Below are positions 26,668-35,548 of a stretch of 64,000 nt of DNA, piece by piece; the stretch's first letter is position 1, and the number at the start of each line of letters is the position of its first letter. Source of the DNA: Prochloraceae cyanobacterium PL24a_bin.78. GTDB lineage: Bacteria; Cyanobacteriota; Cyanobacteriia; Cyanobacteriales; JANQIW01. The notes under the pieces are model-generated. The model worked only from the letters and a program-made list of their open reading frames with translations. It made no database searches and was not told the origin of the DNA. A program made the position numbers and the translations under genes. The stretch spans positions 1-64,000 of the forward strand of contig JANQIW010000012.1 of NCBI GenBank assembly GCA_028281945.1, in the 5' to 3' direction.

Positions 26668-29337
26668 TTATCTTATAATATTGTTTAAGTTTGCTTTTTC
26701 TAGATTTGCTCCATTTAACTTTGTTTGTGTTAAGTTAGCATTACTCAAATTAGTATAAATTAACTTAGTATCATTCAAGTTAGCATTACTCAAATTAGCA
26801 TTACTCAAATTGGCTCGAGCAAGGTTAGCACCACTGAGATCAACTCCTCTTAAATCTTGTCCCACAGCACCATGATTGGCAATTCTCCAAACTAAACCCC
26901 ATTTCTCATTTAATTGAGTATTAGGATCGATCTTAACATCTTTGAAAAAGACTCCTTTTAAGTTAGCTTCTCTTAAGTCAACTGTCTCCAAGTTAACTAA
27001 TCTCAAATTAGTCTCTCTAAATTTAGTTCCATCTAATTTAGCACCTTTCAAATTTATACGATTTAAGATAGCTTTTCTCAAGTTAGCATTATTTAAATTA
27101 GCTTGGCTTAGGCTGGCATCTTTCAAGTTAGCCTTACTCAAGTTAGCATTACTTAAATTCACATAACTCAAGTTAGCCATATTCAAAATTGCCTCATTCA
27201 AGTTAGCATTACTTAAATCAGCTCTACTCAAGTTAGCTTGACTTAGATCGACTTTAATCAAGTTAGTATTCATTAAATTAGTTTTACTCAAGTTAGCTCT
27301 ATGGAAATTAGCTTCATGCAAATTAGCTCCACGCAAATCAACACCATTCAAGTTAACTCCATTCAAGTTAGCTTCTTTCAAGTTAGCCCCTCTCAAATTA
27401 ACCTCTCTCAAGTCAACTCCATTCAAGTTAGCTCCACTCAAATCAACACCATTCAAGTTAACTCCATTTAAGTTAGCTCCACGCAAATCAACACCATTCA
27501 AGTTAACTCCATTTAAGTTGACCTCACTCAAATCAACTCCGCTCAAATTAACTCTATTTAAGTTAGCGCCACTCAAGTTAACTCCATTCAAGTTAATCTC
27601 TCTCAAATCTCTTCCACTCAGATCAACTCCACTCAAGTTAGCTCTACTCAGATCGACTCTACTCAAGTCAACACTATTTAAATTAACTCCATTTAAGTTA
27701 GCTCCACTTAAATTAACCCCATCTAAATTAGCTTTACTCAAATTAGCTCTACTCAAGTCAACACCATTCAAGTCAACTCCACTCAAGTTAGCTCCATTCA
27801 AGTCAACTTCTCTTAATTTAATTTTTCTTAAATCTCTTCCACTCAAATCAACTCCACTCAAGTTAGCTCCACTCAAGTTAGCTCCACTCAAGTTAACTCC
27901 ACTCAAATCAACTCCACTCAAGTTAGCTCCTTTCAAGTCAACTTCTCTTAAATCTATTTTACTCAAATTTTGTCCACTGAGATTAACCTTAGTCAAGTTT
28001 ACTCTTTTTAAGTCCACCTGTGTCAAATCAACTTGTCTTAAATCAACTCCATTAAAGTTAGCTCCACTCAACTTAGCTCTACTTAACTTAGTTCTATCCA
28101 AGTCAGCACCTCTCAAGTCAGCACCTCTCAAATCAGCATCTCTCAAGTCAGCACCTCTCAAGTCGGCATCTCTCAAGTCAGCATCTCTCAAATCAGTATT
28201 AGAAAGATTAAAACCTCTTAAATTAGCATTTCTTAAATTTATGTTCTGCCAATTACAAGAATTGCAAGAATTGGAATCAGTAATTTTCAATTTAAGTAAT
28301 TCTCTTTGACTTAGATAATAAGAATCAGTTAAGAAAATAATTACAAAAATACTTGAAATACCAGCAATACCACCTAAGAATATTAATAAATTTTGTTTAA
28401 CTTTAGGATTTAATAATTTCCTTTTGAGTTGAATATTGGGTTTTAAACTTATGCGAGATAAACTTTTATTTAAACTTAAAACGATCGTCTTGAGATTTAA
28501 TTTTGGAATATGGACAAGATTATTTAGTTTTAGTAAATTTATAGGTTTGAGGGCTTCTATTGCCACTTGTGCACTTTGAAAACGCTGTTTCCTATCTGTT
28601 TTAACCATCATTTCCAACCATTCAATAAACTGGAAATTTATCTTCTTGGATAAAAGCGATCGAAAATTAATATTCAAAGTACCATCCATTAGAGATTCTA
28701 TTTCAGTCGATTTGATATTTGCCAACAAACAAATCAAAGTTGCACCTACTCCATATAAATCCGATGCTTTGGTTAAATCTTGACCTAATAATTGTTCTGG
28801 AGGCATAAATCCGGGAGTGCCTGCAATCACACTACTAGCAGCCATTTTTCCCCCTCCAATTCTGGAAAACCCAAAATCCACTAAGAAAACATTAATATTA
28901 TCATCTACCAAAATATTTTCTGGCTTAATATCTCGATGAATTATAGGAGTTTCTCTTTCCTGTAAATACAAAAGTATTTCTAAAAGCTTAAGAGCAATGG
29001 ATTTAATTTCTTCTAATGCAAAACTCCTAGTAATAGATAAAGGTAAAGCATCTTTATATTCCTGTACTAAACAAAAACCTTCTTCCGATTCAAAAGAATT
29101 AATATAAGAAGGAATCCCTTGATGGTTTAAATTCCGCAAAAATTCTAATTCTCTTTCGATAGTTTTAAATTCAGACCAACTTCTTTTCCCACTAGCGAAT
29201 CTAAATACCTTAATAACTACAGGTTGATTATTATTAAGATCCATGGCTTTATATGTAAATCGTCCACCTTCCAGATTGAATCCAAGTTCTTTTTCAACTT
29301 GATAATTATAATTAACTAATTCAGGTAACTTATTCAT
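26668..29337 (-). CDS. Ser/Thr protein kinase with a long pentapeptide-repeat tail
   Basis: The product is about 889 residues from the ATG at 29335-29337 (a TTG twelve bases upstream also opens the frame). The kinase domain covers about 10-275: VVIKVF, HRDIKPENILVDD, DFGFSRIGGG and the APE-like PGFMPPEQ. A membrane helix lies near 320-340 (LLIFLGGIAGISSIFVIIFL). From about 365 to 800, and again from about 825 to the end, the protein consists of A(D/N)LxG-type pentapeptides, roughly 95-100 in all, forming a right-handed quadrilateral beta helix. A 25-residue break around 805-825 separates the blocks. The tail is predicted to lie on the far side of the membrane from the kinase. Paralogue of the kinase at 29352-31166. 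Confidence 0.93.
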   Translation of the reverse strand: MNKLPELVNYNYQVEKELGFNLEGGRFTYKAMDLNNNQPVVIKVFRFASGKRSWSEFKTIERELEFLRNLNHQGIPSYINSFESEEGFCLVQEYKDALPLSITRSFALEEIKSIALKLLEILLYLQERETPIIHRDIKPENILVDDNINVFLVDFGFSRIGGGKMAASSVIAGTPGFMPPEQLLGQDLTKASDLYGVGATLICLLANIKSTEIESLMDGTLNINFRSLLSKKINFQFIEWLEMMVKTDRKQRFQSAQVAIEALKPINLLKLNNLVHIPKLNLKTIVLSLNKSLSRISLKPNIQLKRKLLNPKVKQNLLIFLGGIAGISSIFVIIFLTDSYYLSQRELLKLKITDSNSCNSCNWQNINLRNANLRGFNLSNTDLRDADLRDADLRGADLRDADLRGADLRGADLDRTKLSRAKLSGANFNGVDLRQVDLTQVDLKRVNLTKVNLSGQNLSKIDLREVDLKGANLSGVDLSGVNLSGANLSGANLSGVDLSGRDLRKIKLREVDLNGANLSGVDLNGVDLSRANLSKANLDGVNLSGANLNGVNLNSVDLSRVDLSRANLSGVDLSGRDLREINLNGVNLSGANLNRVNLSGVDLSEVNLNGVNLNGVDLRGANLNGVNLNGVDLSGANLNGVDLREVNLRGANLKEANLNGVNLNGVDLRGANLHEANFHRANLSKTNLMNTNLIKVDLSQANLSRADLSNANLNEAILNMANLSYVNLSNANLSKANLKDASLSQANLNNANLRKAILNRINLKGAKLDGTKFRETNLRLVNLETVDLREANLKGVFFKDVKIDPNTQLNEKWGLVWRIANHGAVGQDLRGVDLSGANLARANLSNANLSNANLNDTKLIYTNLSNANLTQTKLNGANLEKANLNNIIR

Positions 29338-29351
29338 AATTTTTCCCAATT

Positions 29352-31166
29352 TTATGGTTGAATTAAAAGTTTTTGTTTTTTTGCTTTATTATATTTAGAC
29401 TTTAATTTTCCTTGTTTGAAATGCACTAAAGATAAAATTCCAGTTAAACCTATTCCAAAATATCCTAACAAAAGGTATAACGTTACAGAAATATTGGAGG
29501 ATACAAAACCTAATTCTAGTATAATTCCTGAAGTAATACCTAATGCCATTACTAAAAAAACTATGATAATTCCAAGACTTTTATGAGGAACTTTCGTTAA
29601 AATTTCTTGTTTTGTCTTGATAAAAAGATCTTTAATTTCTTTATATATTAAAGAAGTTTGTGATAAAAGGTATATCAGTATATATATCATAAATATTGGA
29701 ACTATAATCAATAAGAGCCAAGGGATGAGTATTATCAAGAATGAACCTAAACAATACCATATAGTCTTCATTGAGTTAGAATTAGAACTATTTATTTCAT
29801 TATATTGTCCTGTTTGATCATCTTTTAGTTGTTCTTTTTGATGAGAAAGTTTGATATAACTTACAATCGCTCCAGCTACTGTAATGATCGTAAACCATTT
29901 TAATCCTAACAATGAAACTATTACGGAGACAAAACAACAAGAAAACCAAATCAAAAAAAGTATTTTGTAAGATGAAGAAGAAAATTTTACATTTTTATTT
30001 GCTTGAATTTTTAATTTTAAGTTGTGATTTCCTGAAGTAGGATTTGTACACCATGAAATAGAACGTTCAAAAACTTGATTTGTAACCAATTTGCTTGTAT
30101 CTACAGTAATTTCATACAATTCTTTTTTAATATTTTTATGATCTATCCAACTAGATACTGGAGATATAGAAATCCAAGCATGAGAATCTGGGGTATGGGG
30201 AGGATCACTTAGATGAGGAGCTACTTCTAATCGGCTTTCTATCACTTGTTGGGAATCCAATTTATCAATTTCGATGGTCAATTCTTTAGTAACCTTGCTA
30301 CCCCATTGAACATTACCAAAATCTATCTCGGAAACTAATTTAACCTCTGGAATTACCTTGAGAGATTTCAGGGCATTTAAAGCAGCTTCTGCATTCTCAA
30401 AACGATCGTTTAAATTCGGCTGCACCATTTTTTCCAGCCACTCAACAAACTCCAAATGAATTGGGGGTAGAATGGATTTAAAATTCACCTGAAAACTGCT
30501 ATCGATTAGATTATTAATTTCAGTAGAATTAGTCTTAGTCAGCAAACAAATCAGAGTTACTCCCAAACCGTATAAATCAGAAGCCTCAGTTAAAGGACGA
30601 TTTAACAACTGCTCAGGAGGCATAAAACCAGGGGTTCCCGCCACCATACTACTTAAAGCAGTAACAGTATCATCACCCATTCTGGCAAAACCAAAATCCA
30701 CCAAATAAACATTTAAATCCTGATCTACCAAGATATTTTCTGGTTTAATATCCCGATGAATTACCACAGGTATTCGCCTTTGCAAATAAACTAATATTTC
30801 TAAAACCTTGATGCCAATACTTTGAATATCTCTAGCATTCCAATTTCTTTCTATGGCTAAATCTATAGATAATGACTTCGCCTTAATATATTCCTGAACC
30901 AAACATATGCCATCACTTGGATCAAAACAATTCAAATAACGCGGAATCCGATGGTGCTTTAAACCTCGTAACGTCTCAATTTCCCGTTCAATTTGTTTAA
31001 AACTAGTCCAGTCAGTGGCATTAACAAAACCAAACTGCTTAATAACAACCCTTTCTTGTGTTTTAAGATTGATAGCTTTATATGTAAATCTACCGCCCTC
31101 GATATTATATCCAAGTTGCTCTTCAACCTGATAACCATCATTAGTGAAGTCAGGTAAAGTATTCAT
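29352..31166 (-). CDS. Membrane Ser/Thr protein kinase, paralogue of its downstream neighbour
   Basis: The product is about 604 residues from the ATG at 31164-31166. The kinase domain (about 12-275) is strikingly like that of the next gene: YNIEGGRFTYKAINL, VVIKQFGF, HRDIKPENILVDQD, DFGFARMGDD, PGFMPPEQLLN. Residues about 275-395 form an extra beta-rich segment (EIDFGNVQWGSKVTKELTIEI) of the kind seen behind other cyanobacterial kinases and chaperone-like proteins. After that come several hydrophobic stretches (about five to six membrane helices) and a basic tail. Only about 14 bases separate it from the pentapeptide kinase gene, so the two are surely co-transcribed. Origin by tandem duplication of the kinase part with exchange of C-terminal modules is inferred. 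Confidence 0.92.
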   Translation of the reverse strand: MNTLPDFTNDGYQVEEQLGYNIEGGRFTYKAINLKTQERVVIKQFGFVNATDWTSFKQIEREIETLRGLKHHRIPRYLNCFDPSDGICLVQEYIKAKSLSIDLAIERNWNARDIQSIGIKVLEILVYLQRRIPVVIHRDIKPENILVDQDLNVYLVDFGFARMGDDTVTALSSMVAGTPGFMPPEQLLNRPLTEASDLYGLGVTLICLLTKTNSTEINNLIDSSFQVNFKSILPPIHLEFVEWLEKMVQPNLNDRFENAEAALNALKSLKVIPEVKLVSEIDFGNVQWGSKVTKELTIEIDKLDSQQVIESRLEVAPHLSDPPHTPDSHAWISISPVSSWIDHKNIKKELYEITVDTSKLVTNQVFERSISWCTNPTSGNHNLKLKIQANKNVKFSSSSYKILFLIWFSCCFVSVIVSLLGLKWFTIITVAGAIVSYIKLSHQKEQLKDDQTGQYNEINSSNSNSMKTIWYCLGSFLIILIPWLLLIIVPIFMIYILIYLLSQTSLIYKEIKDLFIKTKQEILTKVPHKSLGIIIVFLVMALGITSGIILELGFVSSNISVTLYLLLGYFGIGLTGILSLVHFKQGKLKSKYNKAKKQKLLIQP

Positions 31167-31505
31167 CAATTATAAACCAAAAAAATAACTAAATATTATC
31201 GACTATAATTATAACTTAATTAATTTTTAATACAAATATGCTATAATATCGATACATTTTATAAAATATTGCTTTGATGATGTTGATGATGAAGAAAAAC
31301 TGTTGGAAACCATAGTGTTATCAAAAAAATACTAGTATTTTAGACCTTAAAAAAGAATATTAAATTTTAATAATTAAATTATAATTTCCTGAAAAGAGGA
31401 TAATCTTAAATATTTATTGCTTATTATTTATTATTTAATCAAACAGGCTGGCAAAGCTAACTAAAACATTAGTCAACCATGCCCCTTATTTATTTATGGA
31501 ATTAA
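31167..31505. other. Intergenic spacer, no gene seen
   Basis: About 340 AT-rich bases lie between the dps stop and the start of the kinase pair, both transcribed on the minus strand. A small imperfect GGCTGGC...GCCATG-like pairing near 31445-31485 could be the dps terminator but is weak. No reading frame is convincing. Confidence 0.4.
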
Positions 31506-32060
31506 TTATTTAACGCCATTACCAACAAAAGCAGAAGTCAAACTATCCTGTGCTAAGAAGTGATCGATATGATAAGCACGTTCTTCAGTTTTAAGTAAAA
31601 TTTGCTCATAAAGATAACGAGTAGCGCGATCGCCTAAACTTTCAGCTTGAGCAGCCATACGACGAATATCTTCAATGACTTTTTGCTCTGCTACTAGATC
31701 ATGTTCAAGCATATCACGGCCAGCATAAACTCCATCTTCTTCTGGAGTAAAGCAACATAATTCAGCTAACTTAGCAAAACTTGCTACAGGTACACCACCT
31801 AATCCATTTAATCTTTCTGCTAAATCATGAACATGACCTTGGACTTCGTCATAGCTTTCTTTGAAAAACTCATGTAGAGACCAGAATTCAGAACCTTCAA
31901 CGACAAAATGATGCTTTTGATATTGTAAATATAGACCTTGAAAACTAGCCATTACAATATTTAAACCTTCACATACTGGTTCTGTAACATTCTTTTCTAA
32001 TAAAATTGGGTTTTCTTTAACTTCACCAAATGCTTGTACTAAACCTTGAGCAACTACCAT
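31506..32060 (-). CDS. dps: Dps/ferritin-like DNA-protection protein
   Basis: Dps proteins form 12-mers that oxidise and store Fe(II) with hydrogen peroxide and protect DNA. The 184-residue product has the four-helix pattern and the inter-subunit ferroxidase residues in [40 protein letters not shown] (His, Asp and Glu ligands), with a later [31 protein letters not shown] helix. It has the longer C-terminus common in cyanobacterial members. The gene is monocistronic; the start is preceded by GGAG in the correct spacing. Position 31626-31633 within it is an exact HIP1 octamer. Confidence 0.92.
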   Translation of the reverse strand: MVVAQGLVQAFGEVKENPILLEKNVTEPVCEGLNIVMASFQGLYLQYQKHHFVVEGSEFWSLHEFFKESYDEVQGHVHDLAERLNGLGGVPVASFAKLAELCCFTPEEDGVYAGRDMLEHDLVAEQKVIEDIRRMAAQAESLGDRATRYLYEQILLKTEERAYHIDHFLAQDSLTSAFVGNGVK

Positions 32061-32363
32061 AATTTTTTAATCTCCGTGTCATTAAGTTAAATTTATTGAC
32101 AATACTAATCTAGCAGAAAACTTCCCCTTTTGACAAACAAAATAGAGGATTTCTAGATTTATTTAACCTTGATAATAACTATACTATATCAAATACTTAG
32201 AAAAAATCAGTAAATTAATTGACAACTTTTAGCATCTAAGAGGTATAGTGGAGATAAGAGAGAAAGAAGGATCTATTAGGTATAGATTAGGTTTTTATCC
32301 CACAGATACTTCTCAAAGTTACTTGTAAATTCTAATAGAAATAGTTATCACTTACTAAAAAAT
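32061..32363. other. Divergent spacer between dps and a small gene
   Basis: The 303-base AT-rich region must hold the promoters of dps (minus) and of the 83-residue gene (plus). I see no clear palindromic Fur- or PerR-like box that I would be willing to place, and no extra gene. Confidence 0.4.
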
Positions 32364-32615
32364 ATGATGTTAGCAAATCTTAACAAAGAAATCCTTGTAA
32401 ATAGGAGCCAAAGATGGTTAGTGTATCACCGGTTACAAGAATTAGATATCCCTTGTGAATCCGGCAGTCATAAACCATTATTTGCAGAAATTAATACCCC
32501 AACTGCAGCAATTCAACTATGGTGTGTAGTCAGAAGATTAAGAATATCTAGAGAAGAATTAATCACCCTGCTTGAATCCTGTTGGGAGTTAAAAATTGAT
32601 GAACCAGAGGATTAG
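32364..32615 (+). CDS. Hypothetical cyanobacterial protein, 83 residues
   Basis: I recognise the sequence only as a typical conserved cyanobacterial small protein (NRSQRWLVYHRLQELDIPCESGSHKPLFAEINTPTAAIQLWCVVRRL, acidic end ELKIDEPED). The fold looks alpha/beta with two short helices. It starts with two adjacent ATG codons. There is no operon partner within 140 bases and no signal peptide. No function is assigned. Confidence 0.75.
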   Translation: MMLANLNKEILVNRSQRWLVYHRLQELDIPCESGSHKPLFAEINTPTAAIQLWCVVRRLRISREELITLLESCWELKIDEPED

Positions 32616-32758
32616 AAATTATCGAGCTTCCATCATTAACCAAGTAGATAGCAAAAAATTTTGAGATCCATCACCCTATATAGGTTTCAAGATTTACAAA
32701 AATGTTCTAACTTAATTTTTCCACTGTTATAATTTAAAAAAATACGGAGAAAACCCCA

Positions 32759-33346
32759 ATGTCTAAGTTAAAATATAAAGTTACAGAATTTAACATCGTA
32801 GGACAGTTAATTGGTTTCATTATTAAAGACGGCGTCAAAATTAAATACCTTAGATTAACTGTTTCAGGATTAGAATATTGGGTTAAAATGCCCAAAGAAA
32901 TGCGCAATACTCTAGACCAAGCAATACAACCAGGGCGTTGGCTAGCAATCAGTGGCATGAGACAATTGTGCTTAAAAACAGGAAAAATTAAATTTGTAGC
33001 GGATGAAATCAATCTCCTTCCAGATTCTACCTGCGAAAATCCAGAAAATCTCCAACAGCCATCACCAAAAACCCAAAAACCAAAAGCCAGTATTTTAGTT
33101 TGTAAAAAATCCAGTTGTGCTAAAAGAGGTGGTTTAGAAATATATAAAGCAATTCAAGAAAACTTAGAAGCTCACGGTTTAGAAAACGATGTCAAAGTAA
33201 AACTTGTAGGTTGTGTTAAAGAATGCAAAAAAGGACCTAATGTAATTGTTATGCCTGATAAAGCTCGTTATCAAAGAATACATTCAGAAGAAGTTCCCAA
33301 ACTAATTGACAAACACTTTAAAACCGAAAAGCCAATGAGTGTTTAG
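32759..33346 (+). CDS. Protein with C-terminal thioredoxin-like [2Fe-2S] ferredoxin domain
   Basis: The 195-residue protein has two parts. Residues 1-90 form a beta-rich segment (KYKVTEFNIVGQLIGFIIKDG, ISGMRQLCLKTGKIKFVADEI) that resembles an OB-like fold. After a Pro/Gln linker, residues 112-190 are a thioredoxin-like ferredoxin domain with ligands C115, C120, C152 and C156 (VCKKSSC and GCVKECKKGP). Such domains occur in the HoxE/NuoE group and as stand-alone cyanobacterial proteins carrying one 2Fe-2S cluster. The electron partner is unknown. It is followed by a methyltransferase gene after about 130 bases. Confidence 0.88.
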   Translation: MSKLKYKVTEFNIVGQLIGFIIKDGVKIKYLRLTVSGLEYWVKMPKEMRNTLDQAIQPGRWLAISGMRQLCLKTGKIKFVADEINLLPDSTCENPENLQQPSPKTQKPKASILVCKKSSCAKRGGLEIYKAIQENLEAHGLENDVKVKLVGCVKECKKGPNVIVMPDKARYQRIHSEEVPKLIDKHFKTEKPMSV

Positions 33347-33475
33347 TCTTTTAAATTGAGTTAGGCATTCTAAATTTTGACAATAATAAAGTAACGCTAG
33401 AACTATTTTAATTTGCAAAACACAAAATAAATGTTACCTTTTGTAAAGGGAACAAAATCAAGTAGGAAGATTACT

Positions 33476-34357
33476 ATGGCAAATCATCAAGATACCATTT
33501 GGGAGCGTTACTTAAAAGAAATTTTTAACTTCTTCATCGATGGAGAAGCAATACAAAAAACCAAAAATAAAATCAATTGGGAAAAACTATGCCAAATCCT
33601 CGGCAATCCTAACATCATTTATCCTGAGTATTACACACAAGCAAAATTTCACGGGATCGAAGGAGGTTATTTAAACGCAGATGCAGCCGTCACATACGAT
33701 CCCATTACCCAATACTTACTACTACCTAACGAAACTTGGGTGCGTCAAGGAGTAATGGAAAACCTTGGGGTTAAACCTCGTAAGATAATTGACTTAGGAT
33801 GTGGAACTGGCTCTACTACCCTAATTTTAAAGAAAGCATTCCCTAATTCAGAAGTAATAGGTTTAGATTTATCAACCTATATGTTAGTTATGGCTGACTA
33901 CAAAGCACAAAAAGCAGGATTAGAAATTCAATGGCTACATGGTAATGCAGAACATACTAATTTACCTGAAGGATCTTTTGACTTAGTAACAGCCTCATTA
34001 CTCTTTCACGAAACCCCAATATATGCAACCAAAAAGATTTTACAAGAAAGTTTTCGTATCTTAAAACCAGGTGGAGAACTAATTATTTTAGATGGAAATC
34101 AAAAAACACTTCGACATACAGAATGGTTAAAAGAAATATTTGAAGAACCTTATATCAAAGAATATGCCGCAGGAAGTCTAGATGCTTGGATGGGAGCAGC
34201 CGGATTTGAAGGAATAACCACCGAAGATTGGTGGTGGACAAATCAAATAACCCGAGGAATCAAACCAACTCCAGTCAAGGCAACCACTTTTAATACCAAT
34301 AATGAAAATTTACCCTTAGATTCATCTGTGTCTACAGTGATAGCAGGATTAGCATAA
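33476..34357 (+). CDS. Class I SAM-dependent methyltransferase
   Basis: From the ATG at 33476 (AGGAAG lies seven bases upstream; an ATG at 33431 in the same frame lacks one) the protein has 293 residues. Motif I is IIDLGCGTGSTTLIL, from about residue 104. GLDLSTYML gives the acidic SAM-ribose contact and SFDLVTASLLFHE and LKPGGELIILDG are later motifs. The N-terminal 80 residues (LKEIFNFFIDGEAIQK) are helical. It resembles UbiE-type small-molecule methyltransferases, but the substrate is not evident. A HAD gene follows six bases after the stop, so the two form an operon. Confidence 0.88.
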   Translation: MANHQDTIWERYLKEIFNFFIDGEAIQKTKNKINWEKLCQILGNPNIIYPEYYTQAKFHGIEGGYLNADAAVTYDPITQYLLLPNETWVRQGVMENLGVKPRKIIDLGCGTGSTTLILKKAFPNSEVIGLDLSTYMLVMADYKAQKAGLEIQWLHGNAEHTNLPEGSFDLVTASLLFHETPIYATKKILQESFRILKPGGELIILDGNQKTLRHTEWLKEIFEEPYIKEYAAGSLDAWMGAAGFEGITTEDWWWTNQITRGIKPTPVKATTFNTNNENLPLDSSVSTVIAGLA

Positions 34358-34363
34358 AACAAG

Positions 34364-35065
34364 ATGACTTTAAAAGCCATATTATTTGATTTTAATGGAG
34401 TAATAATCAACGATGAACCCATTCATCAGGAGTTAATAGATGAAATATTGCTTGGGGAAAACCTCCGTCCATGTAACACATTAGAAAAAGAATCATGTAT
34501 CGGAAAATCAGATCAAGCAGGCCTTTCAGAGATTCTCTCTTCTCGAGGCCGTGTAGTATCCCAAACCTATTTAGATCAATTAATTGAGAAAAAAACCATC
34601 GCCTATCGAAAAAAGCTTGAAGAATTAGAAAACTTACCTATTTATCCAGAAATTCAAGACTTTCTCCCCAAAATCCAAGAAAAAGGGTTATCCATGGCTA
34701 TTGTTACCGGCTCTTCACGAGATGGAGTAGAATATATTCTCCATCGAATTGGAATAGCTGATTACTTTAGTGTCATAGTCACAGCAGAAGATATTAAATC
34801 AAGTAAACCCAATCCAGAAGGATATCTCTTAGCAGTAACTCGTCTTAATCAAAAAAATCACAACCTTCAACTACAAGCCAAAAATTGCTTAGTTATAGAG
34901 GATTCTTATCCAGGAATAGAAGCCGCAAAAAGAGCTTCCATGCAGGTAGTAGGAATAGCCAATACTTATCCATTCCATATGATTCAACGTCAAGCTGACT
35001 GGGTTGTAGATTATCTGAAAGAAATAGAATTAGAAAGAATTGAAAAATTTCTTGAAACTTTGTAA
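34364..35065 (+). CDS. HAD-superfamily hydrolase, beta-phosphoglucomutase-like, with DxN motif I
   Basis: The 233-residue protein is a subfamily IA HAD protein. Motif I is LFDFNGVIIND: the nucleophile D9 is present, but the second residue, normally the acid/base Asp, is N11. Motif II is AIVTGSSR, motif III the Lys in KSSKPNPEGY, motif IV VIEDSYPGIEAA. The helical cap lies between residues 18 and 85. The Asn substitution could lower phosphatase activity or reflect a subgroup in which it is normal. It lies six bases downstream of the methyltransferase gene. The substrate is unknown. Confidence 0.88.
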   Translation: MTLKAILFDFNGVIINDEPIHQELIDEILLGENLRPCNTLEKESCIGKSDQAGLSEILSSRGRVVSQTYLDQLIEKKTIAYRKKLEELENLPIYPEIQDFLPKIQEKGLSMAIVTGSSRDGVEYILHRIGIADYFSVIVTAEDIKSSKPNPEGYLLAVTRLNQKNHNLQLQAKNCLVIEDSYPGIEAAKRASMQVVGIANTYPFHMIQRQADWVVDYLKEIELERIEKFLETL

Positions 35066-35329
35066 TTAAAACTATCAATCAATATAGAGAACAATCTCTT
35101 GAAATTTTGCTTTAAATTTCCTCATTAGGAAAAATTGATATTAAGACATAGATTATGATATAATATAAAAAGATAATTATTAGAGCAAACTTCTAAACAA
35201 GTTAATGTCTAGAACAAAATCAATTTCATTGAATGACTATTTAATTATTAAACTTACAATTTTATCCTAGAAAAGTTTATTAGTTATTGATAAATCATTC
35301 CTTAAATATAGAGAGAAAATTGTCCTTGA

Positions 35330-35402
35330 GGGGAATTAGCTCAGTTGGTAGAGTGCTGCGATCGCACCGCAGAGGTCAGGGGTTCGAGCCTCCTATTCTC
35401 CA
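35330..35402 (+). tRNA. tRNA-Ala (anticodon CGC)
   Basis: All four arms can be drawn: acceptor GGGGAAT (35330-35336) with ATTCTCC (35395-35401), a D arm GCTC/GAGT, an anticodon stem CTGCG/CGCAG (35356-35360 and 35368-35372) around loop ATCGCAC, and a T arm AGGGG/CTCCT around TTCGAGC. The discriminator is A402 and no CCA is encoded. The anticodon at 35363-35365 is CGC, reading Ala codon GCG. An exact HIP1 octamer, GCGATCGC, spans 35358-35365 and includes the anticodon. No other tRNA was found in the window. Confidence 0.95.
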
Positions 35403-35548
35403 TAATTTTAAATATTAAAAATTGTAAAAAATAATAAAATTAATGTAGAATTTATAGTATGGAAATAAAGAAAAAAATCTTAAACTATTTTCCACCATCA
35501 TCTAGAAAAATCTACTCCAATATCATAAGTCATCGGCAAAGATAGACA

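Noticed and set aside
27518-28309. A 263-residue plus-strand open frame rich in Lys, Leu, Ser and Pro
   Set aside because: It is the antisense shadow of the pentapeptide array; the periodic codons keep several frames open.
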